Shown one piece after another: positions 32,565-38,935 of a DNA stretch of 38,935 nt (the first letter of the stretch is position 1; every line of letters begins with the position of its first letter). The notes beneath the pieces were generated by a model. That model saw nothing but the letters and a program-made list of their open reading frames with translations. It was not told where the DNA came from and made no database searches. Source of the stretch: Planctomycetota bacterium (lineage in GTDB: Bacteria; Planctomycetota; UBA8108; UBA1146); contig JAPKAM010000013.1 in NCBI GenBank assembly GCA_028825265.1, positions 1 to 38,935 of the forward strand. The letters are read 5' to 3'. The translations under genes were made by a program, and so were the position numbers.

Positions 32565-33069
32565 GCGTGGCCTCCTCACGTTGTAGTTCCCACAACCATT
32601 TTTCATCGAGATCATACCGCCTCAACAAGCGACGACTGCGACGAGCTCTGGAGGAGTCTCCCAGTTTTCTCGCGACTTGCCAATCGAGGAAGAGCAAGTC
32701 GATATCTTTCTCATCCTGGGACAGTCCACTGTCGAGAGCCATCCTTGCTCTCATCATCCTCCCCCTGAGATAGCATCGCTGGGCATCATCCAGGGCTCTC
32801 TCGACCCTCTTGCGGATGTGGATGCGACGATGGTCGGAGGTCAGCCTGAGGGTCCAGCGGACACTGATTAGGGTGGCGATCGCTCCTACCACAGCGCCAC
32901 TCAATTGTGCCTGCCACCGATCGGGACCGGCCCATACCGTCGATCCTGCGGCCAGAAGCGCCCAGCCGCCGCCACCGAAGGCCAGCAGCAACAACCCGCG
33001 ATAGATCCGACCGAGCAGGATCGGTCCCAGCCCAGGAATCAACGAAGAGATCAAAAGTATCGCTCTCAT
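32554..33069 (-). CDS. Small membrane protein of unknown function
   Basis: 171 aa from the ATG at 33069. The frame is open further upstream, but the hydrophobic N-terminus (MRAILLISSLIPGLGPILLG) argues for this start. Three hydrophobic segments (about 3-18, 22-45, 52-72) are followed by a basic, helical cytoplasmic region (RRIHIRKRVERALDDAQRCY, ARMALDSG, SRARRSRRLLRRYD) with a TPR-like pattern. The IPGLGPILLGRIYRGL motif recalls small membrane proteins near secretion or TM2-like proteins, but I make no assignment. Ends inside the purM start region, so the two are probably one transcript. Confidence 0.65.
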   Translation of the reverse strand: MRAILLISSLIPGLGPILLGRIYRGLLLLAFGGGGWALLAAGSTVWAGPDRWQAQLSGAVVGAIATLISVRWTLRLTSDHRRIHIRKRVERALDDAQRCYLRGRMMRARMALDSGLSQDEKDIDLLFLDWQVARKLGDSSRARRSRRLLRRYDLDEKWLWELQREEATHGG

Positions 33070-33133
33070 GGGAATCAGTGCTCCTTCCTCGGTGGCCACC
33101 AGTGTATCTCCCCCGAGGGGGTGAGGGGAGCCG

Positions 33134-34270
33134 ATGGGATGCCTTGTCTGGGAAGTGGGAACAGTGGATCCTGAGGCCATGGAATCAGCCTCCCACCCCT
33201 CTGGGGAACCATCGATCCTGCGAGTCCTCGATGCAGCGTTCAACCGACTGTCGGAAGCGCTCCGCGTCACCGAGGATCAACTTCGGTTTGGCGATCTCTC
33301 TCCTCTGGCACAACGCTGGCAGCAGCTGCGGCGGGTCAGCGGGGCCCTGCGTCAGCAGCTAGAAGTGGACTCCGGCCCCCTTTCTTTGCACCGCAATGTC
33401 GAGGGAGACCGGCTGCGGGGGCTTCCTGGCAGTGGCCCACATGTCGATCGGGACCTGTTGATCCGCGCCAACATCGCTCGCGCTCGGGAGGCGGCTCGCT
33501 CGGTCGAGGAAGCGATTCGTTACCTCTGCCCCCCTCTCTGTGGCGAGGCAGAGGCGATTCGCTACCAGATTTATCAGCTGGAATCAGTGACCGAGGGGAA
33601 GTTCCACCGCGGACCGACACTCGAGAATCGAAACCTGTACCTGCTGGTGACCGAGGAGCTTTGCCTCGGTGACATCCTCGAGACCACGGCAGCGGCCATC
33701 GAGGGCGGGGCTTCGATCGTCCAGTTAAGAGAGAAGTCGCTGGGAGGTGCCCAATTTCTGGAGCGAGCGCATCAACTGAGAGAGATCACCTCAGAGGGTG
33801 GAGCGTTGCTGATCATCAACGATCGCATCGAGATCGCTCGCCTCTGCCGAGCCGATGGTGTGCACCTTGGTCAACAGGACATCGCCCCTCATCAGGCGCG
33901 TGAAATCCTCGGGCCTGACGCCATCATCGGACTCTCGACCCACAACCCCCAGCAGGCCAGCGCCGCAGCGATCGCCGGCGCCGATTACATCGGTGTCGGC
34001 CCCATCTTCGAGACCCAGACCAAGCCACATCGTTGCGCAGTCGGTCCCAGTTTCATCGAAGAAGCTCGCCAGTGCTGCGAACTCCCCGGCTATGCCATCG
34101 GTCATGTCGATGATGAAACCATCGACGAGGTGATCGCAGCCGGCGCCACGCGTATCGCCGTCTGTACCGGTATCATCGCCAGCCCAAACCCTCGCGATGC
34201 CGCTCGAGTCTTGCACCAAAAACTGGTCGAGTGCGCTTCTCGAAAGGTCACCGATGGCGACCTCCGATGA
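33134..34270 (+). CDS. thiE: ThiD2-ThiE fusion: thiamine-phosphate synthase with N-terminal HMP-P-kinase-type domain
   Basis: 378 aa if started at 33134 (AGGGG 5 nt upstream); an ATG at 33179 is an alternative. The N-terminal part (about 27-150) is a helical domain with two related halves (LDAAFNRLSEALRVTEDQLR and ANIARAREAARSVEEAIRYL). This is the ThiD2 type, reported to phosphorylate hydroxymethylpyrimidine phosphate. Residues about 166-365 are ThiE: VQLREKS (196-202), IINDR (227-231), DGVHLGQQD (241-249), IGLSTHN (265-271) and YIGVGPIFETQTK (285-297). It joins the pyrimidine and thiazole halves of thiamine. The fusion would make and then use HMP-PP in one protein. Overlaps the next gene by 17 bp. 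Confidence 0.88.
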   Translation: MGCLVWEVGTVDPEAMESASHPSGEPSILRVLDAAFNRLSEALRVTEDQLRFGDLSPLAQRWQQLRRVSGALRQQLEVDSGPLSLHRNVEGDRLRGLPGSGPHVDRDLLIRANIARAREAARSVEEAIRYLCPPLCGEAEAIRYQIYQLESVTEGKFHRGPTLENRNLYLLVTEELCLGDILETTAAAIEGGASIVQLREKSLGGAQFLERAHQLREITSEGGALLIINDRIEIARLCRADGVHLGQQDIAPHQAREILGPDAIIGLSTHNPQQASAAAIAGADYIGVGPIFETQTKPHRCAVGPSFIEEARQCCELPGYAIGHVDDETIDEVIAAGATRIAVCTGIIASPNPRDAARVLHQKLVECASRKVTDGDLR

Positions 34271-34919
34271 TCCGAAGGACCCCAATGATCCAACCGATCC
34301 CGAAGCGGTTGCCTCGGCATCGGCATCACCCTCCTTGTTAAAAAGACTCTATCTGCGAATCCTCGCCGAAGCGGAGACTTCCAGGGGACCGACAGTACTA
34401 GCTGTGGTCGCCTTCACTGAATCGAGTTTCTTCCCCATCCCACCCGATCCACTGCTGATCGCACTCGGGATCGGGGCTCCCAGAAGGGCCATTCCGTTGG
34501 CCATCCTGACCACCGTGATGTCGGTGCTGGGAGGATTGCTGGGATACGCCATCGGAGCCTGGATGATGGACACCGTGGGCGACCCGATCATCGCTTTCTT
34601 CAGCGCGCAGACCTCCTTCGAAGAGGTCAAGATGAGATTCCTGGAGTTCGGTTTCCTGTCGGTGGTGACCGCAGCATTGACGCCGATCCCCTACAAGGTG
34701 ATCACCATCGCTGCAGGAGCGTCGGGATTGCCGCTAGCCATCTTCATTCCGGCCAGCATCATCGGTCGTGGCACACGCTTCATCGCCGAAGGAATCCTGG
34801 TCTGGCGCTACGGCGAATCGATCCGCAGTTTCATCGACCGCTGGTTTGCCACGCTGACGATTACGGCGGTCATCCTCGGGCTTCTCGGAGTGGCACTACT
34901 CCGCGGCTACGGTCACTGA
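34254..34919 (+). CDS. YqaA/DedA-type (VTT domain) membrane protein
   Basis: 221 aa from the ATG at 34254, inside the end of the ThiE gene (AAGG 6 nt upstream). An acidic, Pro/Asp-rich N-terminus (DDPKDPNDPTDPE) precedes the core. FTESSFFPIPPDPLLIALG, VLGGLLGYAIG, LTPIPYKVITIAAG and ASIIGRGTRF are the conserved half-helix and hairpin features of SNARE-associated/DedA proteins of the YqaA branch. Relatives move lipids, notably flipping undecaprenyl phosphate or phospholipids; substrate unknown here. Convergent with the ChaN-like gene. Confidence 0.85.
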   Translation: MATSDDPKDPNDPTDPEAVASASASPSLLKRLYLRILAEAETSRGPTVLAVVAFTESSFFPIPPDPLLIALGIGAPRRAIPLAILTTVMSVLGGLLGYAIGAWMMDTVGDPIIAFFSAQTSFEEVKMRFLEFGFLSVVTAALTPIPYKVITIAAGASGLPLAIFIPASIIGRGTRFIAEGILVWRYGESIRSFIDRWFATLTITAVILGLLGVALLRGYGH

Positions 34920-34942
34920 CCTGCGAGTCCGAGACCCGTTCT

Positions 34943-36541
34943 TCAGCGATCCAGGGCGTCAGCGATTCGCTGGTAAAGCAGTTCTCGCCGATCCTCACCC
35001 GTGATCGCCTCGACTCTCATCGGCGATCCCACCGCCGCCCGAGCGACCGCCTCGAGCTGCCAAGCATCTTGATGCTCACTCGAGATCAGGACCATCAATC
35101 CGGTGCCCGGATGTGCATCATCCTCGGCGACCGGTGGCGGCAATCCTTCCATCGCAAACCAACCGGGAGCCGCCATCGTCTCGGTGATGGCGATCGGCCA
35201 GTCCGCATCTCCGATGGCGACCGATGCGATCAGATCTGCGGTATCGCCATCGCCCGCCAGCACCACTCGATCGGGGTCCAATCGCCGCTGGGCCAGCAGT
35301 CTCTGGCGCAATCTCTGCAATCCAAATGCGATGGTCGAGATGTCTTCATCTCGATGATCCTCGGCCAGCCAGGTGCCCCCCGATCCATTCGAATAGATCG
35401 GTTCCACCACCACCAGGCAGGGCACTGCTCCGAAGCGGCTCCGCAACTGCTGCAACCGCTGGTCAGGGTCGATCCCCTGCTCCGACAACCAGATCAATAG
35501 CGGTGCTTGACCGGCACTGCGCGGCGGAGCATCGATCCGATAACGAAGGGGTCTGGTCATGTAGACCGCCAAGGATCCATCGCTGAGTCCTCGTGCCACC
35601 GGTTCGGTAACCACGATCCAGTCTGCGCGGGCATCGCCCGCTTCGATTTCCACTTGGCTCAGGTCGAAGGAGGGAACGATGTGAACCGTCTTCACCGATG
35701 CTTCGGGACTGCGAAGTTGAAACTGATGTGCCGTCCCATCATGCTCGAGAGTGTGAAATCCTCCGTTGACATGGACCACCACCGAGCCGGGGTGCTGTTT
35801 CACGGCTCGCGCGACCGATTCACCCATCGTGTTATCCCACAGGCTCTGTACCTTCTCGAGGCGCTGCTCTGGCTGCTGATCGACGGTCACATGGCCGTGG
35901 CCTCGCACCGTTCGATCGTAGCGATCCCAGTATCGTTGGGAGTTGGGGAGCAGCGTGTCGGCGATGGTCGCACGCTGATCCGCATCGAGTGCCGAGAGCC
36001 CACCGCCGAAGGCCGCCTTGCGCCAGACGGAACGAGGTACATTGGCAGCGACCACAGGAGATCCGGTACGCCTGGCCCACTCGATGATGGGACGGTAGCC
36101 CGTCTCGTAATTGTTCCACGGATGGGAATCGGCCAGAAACTGGTCCTCGCTGACCGTGCCCGCCAGATAATCATCGAGCAGTTGCTGACGATCCCGACTG
36201 AACATCTCAAGCGAAACGACCACCGATCGGCCAGCGGCATGAATCCCCTTCAGCACCGAGAGTTCGACCTGGTGAGTGATGTCATCCAGATGTGTTTCGC
36301 CCAGAAACACCACGTCTCGACTGGAAATTTCTGCGATCAATGCTGCGAAATCCTGCCGACTTCCATCCGAGGAGCGATGAATCCGGATCCGGGAATCGAG
36401 TGGATGCTCGCCCGCAGATCGGCGAGTGTTTTGAATTCCCTGGCAGCCGGGAATCAGGATCAAGATCGACAGCATCGTCAGCATCGTCAGCATCATCACC
36501 CTGCAGGTGCGCCACGGCTCTCTCTTCAGTGCTCTCATCAT
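34943..36541 (-). CDS. ChaN-like haem-binding lipoprotein fused to a degenerate alpha/beta-hydrolase-like domain
   Basis: 532 aa. The start at 36541 overlaps the gmhB stop (ATGA). The lipoprotein signal ends in LIPGC (C33). Residues about 60-300 match the ChaN family: VVFLGETHLDDITHQVE (81-84 GETH), SLEMFSRDRQQLLDDYLAGT, YRPIIEWARRTGSPVVAANV, and VHVNGGFHTLEHDG with possible haem ligands. The C-terminal part of about 210 residues resembles the phospholipase/carboxylesterase fold (LDPDRVVLAGDGDTADLIAS), but the nucleophile elbow GxSxG reads GDGDT, so it is probably not a serine hydrolase. ChaN binds haem dimers at the outer membrane. The role of the tail domain is unknown. Confidence 0.78.
   Translation of the reverse strand: MMRALKREPWRTCRVMMLTMLTMLSILILIPGCQGIQNTRRSAGEHPLDSRIRIHRSSDGSRQDFAALIAEISSRDVVFLGETHLDDITHQVELSVLKGIHAAGRSVVVSLEMFSRDRQQLLDDYLAGTVSEDQFLADSHPWNNYETGYRPIIEWARRTGSPVVAANVPRSVWRKAAFGGGLSALDADQRATIADTLLPNSQRYWDRYDRTVRGHGHVTVDQQPEQRLEKVQSLWDNTMGESVARAVKQHPGSVVVHVNGGFHTLEHDGTAHQFQLRSPEASVKTVHIVPSFDLSQVEIEAGDARADWIVVTEPVARGLSDGSLAVYMTRPLRYRIDAPPRSAGQAPLLIWLSEQGIDPDQRLQQLRSRFGAVPCLVVVEPIYSNGSGGTWLAEDHRDEDISTIAFGLQRLRQRLLAQRRLDPDRVVLAGDGDTADLIASVAIGDADWPIAITETMAAPGWFAMEGLPPPVAEDDAHPGTGLMVLISSEHQDAWQLEAVARAAVGSPMRVEAITGEDRRELLYQRIADALDR
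36471..36497 (-). repeat. 9-bp tandem repeat (three copies) in a lipoprotein signal peptide
   Basis: agcatcgtc, agcatcgtc, agcatcatc. On the minus strand this gives the repeated Met-Leu-Thr residues of the hydrophobic core (MMLTMLTML). It is in frame, like the 21-bp duplication at 20759. Confidence 0.85.
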
Positions 36542-37089
36542 CCCATCTTTCTATGTTGCTGGATCCACCTTGCCGCCTCCTCGAGATCGACCACTCGTGC
36601 GTCCACCTCGAGACTGGCGCACGATGCCGACTCTCCACGACCGGTAGCGACCAGGATTCTGGTCATATCGAGCCGCTCGGCCGCCTCCATGTCGCAGGGG
36701 GAATCACCCACCATCACCGAACTCGCGAGATCGATCCCATGAGTTCGTGCCGCGCGCTCAAACATCTGCGTGCCCGGTTTGCGACAAGCACACCCCTCAT
36801 CCGGTAGATGAGGGCAATACTCCACCGAGCTGATGGTCGCCCCCCAGGACAGCGCATCCTGGCACAAGCGATGATGAATCTCATCGACTTGACCGGGATC
36901 GGTCCAGCCCCTTCCGATGGCGGACTGGTTGGTGACCACCACGATCGGACAATCCAACTGGCCGAGAAGTTTCATCGCATCGGGAGTGCCATCGTAATAA
37001 CTGAACTGCTCTGGTGAACGGACCGACTCGACGATGTAATGGTTGATGACTCCATCTCGATCGAGAAATAGTCCCGGTTGGCCACTCAA
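36538..37089 (-). CDS. gmhB: D-glycero-beta-D-manno-heptose 1,7-bisphosphate 7-phosphatase GmhB
   Basis: 183-aa HAD phosphatase. LDRDGVIN places nucleophile D10 and acid D12. TNQSAIGRG (53-61) is motif II. The zinc knuckle YCPHLP...CACRKP (C92, H94, C100, C102) is the GmhB hallmark, and MVGDSPCDMEAA gives the acidic motif IV. It removes the 7-phosphate in the ADP-heptose pathway for lipopolysaccharide core. It overlaps gmhA by 4 bp upstream and the ChaN-like gene by 4 bp downstream. No hldE kinase is nearby. Confidence 0.93.
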   Translation of the reverse strand: MSGQPGLFLDRDGVINHYIVESVRSPEQFSYYDGTPDAMKLLGQLDCPIVVVTNQSAIGRGWTDPGQVDEIHHRLCQDALSWGATISSVEYCPHLPDEGCACRKPGTQMFERAARTHGIDLASSVMVGDSPCDMEAAERLDMTRILVATGRGESASCASLEVDARVVDLEEAARWIQQHRKMG

Positions 37090-37733
37090 GAGCCCGAGGA
37101 TCCGCTCGTGCGCTGTGCGAGGTAATTTCGAATCGCGACTCTGAAGCCGTGGATGATCATGTGAGTCATCACCATCTGAGCATCCTGGGCGGGCTGCATC
37201 TGGTGCACCTCGACGTGTAACGGATGGTCGACTAGGCCTCTCAATTCTCCGCCATCAAAACCGGTCATCGCTGCGGTCTCACACCCGAGTTGCTCGGCTC
37301 TTCTCATCGCAGCGATCAGGTTGGAGGAGTTTCCCGATCCGCTCATCGTCAGGACCAGATCTCCAGGACGGGCCCACTGCTGCACCTGTTCTAGGAAGAT
37401 TGAATCGAAATCGAGATCATTTCCAAGTGCGGTGATGATGGAAGGACTGTCATTGAGACACAGAACTCGCAGTCTCTTCGGCTCGGAGAAGGGGATCGCA
37501 TAGGTCGCGAGGTCCTCGGCCAGGTGAGTGGCCGTGGCTGCACTGCCGCCATTTCCGAACACCAGAAGCTGGCGATCCTCATGCCAAGTACGGATCACCC
37601 TGTGGGTGAAGCGAGCGACCGCCTCCGCATCAATTCGCTGCAGCGCCTGCTGGCTTTGAACGAGGTAACCGACCAGTTCCTGGTGGATCGCCTCGGGATC
37701 CGGCTCAAATTTTGAGAAATCGCTAGGTTCCAC
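37086..37733 (-). CDS. gmhA: Sedoheptulose 7-phosphate isomerase GmhA
   Basis: 215 aa from GTG at 37733, chosen because AGGAG lies about 5 nt upstream; an ATG at 37763 adds ten residues but has no good ribosome site. The SIS domain is complete: FGNGGSAATATHLAEDL (phosphate loop plus the His and Glu of the active site), GNDLDFDSIF, MSGSGNSSNLIAA and AQDAQMVMTHMIIHGF. It converts sedoheptulose 7-phosphate to D-glycero-D-manno-heptose 7-phosphate, the first step of heptose synthesis, with gmhB next in the operon. Confidence 0.92.
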   Translation of the reverse strand: MEPSDFSKFEPDPEAIHQELVGYLVQSQQALQRIDAEAVARFTHRVIRTWHEDRQLLVFGNGGSAATATHLAEDLATYAIPFSEPKRLRVLCLNDSPSIITALGNDLDFDSIFLEQVQQWARPGDLVLTMSGSGNSSNLIAAMRRAEQLGCETAAMTGFDGGELRGLVDHPLHVEVHQMQPAQDAQMVMTHMIIHGFRVAIRNYLAQRTSGSSGS

Positions 37734-37861
37734 TGGATCTCCTCCCGAGACTTGAGGATACATCTTCCAGGCTTCGTCTCCAGCCCAACGAGAGGAGCCC
37801 TTCGCCTGGCCCCTCTCCGGGGCTAGGATTCAGCCACTCCTTCGAACCAGAAAGGGACTCA

Positions 37862-38884
37862 TTGCTCAGCCTCTCCACCTCGCTGCTCCCTGAATCTCCG
37901 CTTTCCCTCGCCGAGCAGGTCTGCTGGCTCCTCGATGGGGGGATTCCAGGGATCGTGGTGGGAGCCGAGATCGATCGGGAGCGGCTCGCAGCCCTGGTTC
38001 AGGAGGTCGACGGTGCGGGCCACTGCGTGACCGCATTGGAGGCCCCTCGACCCCACTCCAGCGCCAGAAACCAGCACCCTCGCCAGCGCTGTCCTGCCCT
38101 GTCGGCCATCGAGGAGGCCGAACGCCGACTGGCCGTCGATTCACTGCTCGATGCACTAGAACTGGCCGATCGCTACCAGATCGCCCTGGTGGTGGTCTCG
38201 CCATCGCATCCAGGGGGGCACGATCCGACCGCCGACTGCCATCAGCTGATCACCGAGACGCAACTGAAAATCGACCGGGCCGGATCCCCTGACGACCCGG
38301 CTACGGCAGCCCAGGTCAAGCAGTGGGTCGATCAGCAACGCCAGCAATTGATGCGGTTGACCCGACCCGATGGGGCAGCCCAGCAGCGCCAGCAAAAAGC
38401 GCGTGATTCGATGCTGAGGAGTCTCGACACGGCGCTCGAGAGGGCCGCTGAGCTGGGAATCGCCCTGGCACTGCGTGAATCCGATCGAATCGGCGGATTC
38501 ACCGACCGGAGCGGATTCCTCGATCTATACCAGATCTTTCGTGGAGCTCCGCTACGATTCATGCCAGATCCCGCGGCTGCGGAATTGCTATCGACCCTAC
38601 TCGGTCTCAAGACGGTGACTCCGCTGCCTGAAGATTTAGAATTGATCGAAGGATGTTACCTTCGCGATCGACTCGACCTCTCCTTCGCCAACCTCGGCGA
38701 CGGGGATCTCGATCTTTCCCATCAGTTCGGAAACTATGGTGCGGAGGATCTGCGTATCATCGAGTTGTCGAAGGGCACAACCTCCCAACAGGTGAGAGAA
38801 GTGGCAAGCCTCTGCCGGGCCCTGGGTATCGACGGATCTCCACCGCCTCAGCCGGGAGATCCCTTCCCCATCATCGGAGGGTGA
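37862..38884 (+). CDS. Xylose-isomerase-like TIM-barrel protein, probably degenerate
   Basis: 340 aa. The start is TTG at 37862 with AAGGGA 4 nt upstream. An alpha/beta pattern of barrel strands is visible (IPGIVVGAE, YQIALVVVSP, LGIALALRESDRIGGF, PLRFMPDPAAAEL, LRIIELSKG), as in sugar isomerase/AP-endonuclease-2 family proteins. Most expected metal-binding His residues are absent and one Glu remains (RESD), so activity is doubtful. A Gln/Arg-rich helical insertion (about 140-180; QWVDQQRQQLMR, AAQQRQQKARD) is unusual. Divergent from gmhA, with 128 bp between starts. Confidence 0.6.
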   Translation: MLSLSTSLLPESPLSLAEQVCWLLDGGIPGIVVGAEIDRERLAALVQEVDGAGHCVTALEAPRPHSSARNQHPRQRCPALSAIEEAERRLAVDSLLDALELADRYQIALVVVSPSHPGGHDPTADCHQLITETQLKIDRAGSPDDPATAAQVKQWVDQQRQQLMRLTRPDGAAQQRQQKARDSMLRSLDTALERAAELGIALALRESDRIGGFTDRSGFLDLYQIFRGAPLRFMPDPAAAELLSTLLGLKTVTPLPEDLELIEGCYLRDRLDLSFANLGDGDLDLSHQFGNYGAEDLRIIELSKGTTSQQVREVASLCRALGIDGSPPPQPGDPFPIIGG

Positions 38885-38894
38885 TCCGCGTACG

Positions 38895-38918
38895 TGATCA
38901 TCGGACATGATCATCGGA
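38895..38918. repeat. 11-bp direct repeat at the right edge
   Basis: TGATCATCGGA occurs twice with a 2-bp spacer in the non-coding last 50 bases. No function can be assigned. Confidence 0.6.
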
Positions 38919-38935
38919 GATGCGGATAATCTCAC

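Overview
The window reads as a GC-rich chromosomal segment of a Gram-negative bacterium, most likely a member of the Planctomycetota or a close relative. The evidence is a set of large secreted proteins ending in dockerin-like EF-hand repeats with a Cys-Pro C-terminus, a TPR protein carrying RNA-polymerase alpha C-terminal domains, and lipid A and heptose genes (lpxA, gmhA, gmhB). Genes are densely packed. Many same-strand neighbours overlap by 1-17 bases, and convergent genes are separated by only 0-25 bases. I see no CRISPR array, insertion sequence, phage or rRNA gene.

Layout. 1-140: a 15-bp tandem repeat at the left edge. 141-6399 (minus): a choice-of-anchor B/dockerin protein, preceded by a tightly overlapped trio (NHL beta-propeller, membrane-anchored YtkA/FixH-like protein, di-haem cytochrome c peroxidase). 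6505-10258: arfB, tRNA-His, an unknown secreted protein, ruvA, and the TPR/alpha-CTD protein with a good sigma70-type promoter. 10589-17720: UvrD/PcrA helicase, a NicO/RcnA-type metal transporter with a His-rich loop, pabB, a small unknown protein, and a XerC-type recombinase. 17838-24750: tRNA-Thr with a strong terminator, then three large secreted dockerin-type proteins.

24772-29360 (minus) is the most interesting stretch. A secreted TlpA-like thioredoxin gene contains an in-frame TGA exactly where the first cysteine of the CxxC active site belongs (giving U-E-S-C). A SECIS-like hairpin lies 29 nt downstream. Next come an MFS transporter with its own terminator, a glycosyltransferase that strongly resembles the selenosugar synthase SenB, and lpxA, to which it is directly abutted. 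Together these suggest a selenium-using organism with a new selenoprotein and possibly selenosugar chemistry. No selA, selB, selC, selD or senA lies in the window, so this is a hypothesis to test in the whole genome.

29493-38884: a lipoprotein, dapF, purM with a small membrane protein upstream, a ThiD2-ThiE fusion overlapping a YqaA/DedA-type membrane protein, a minus-strand run gmhA-gmhB-ChaN-like lipoprotein linked by 4-bp overlaps, and a TIM-barrel protein. The last 50 bases hold only a short direct repeat.
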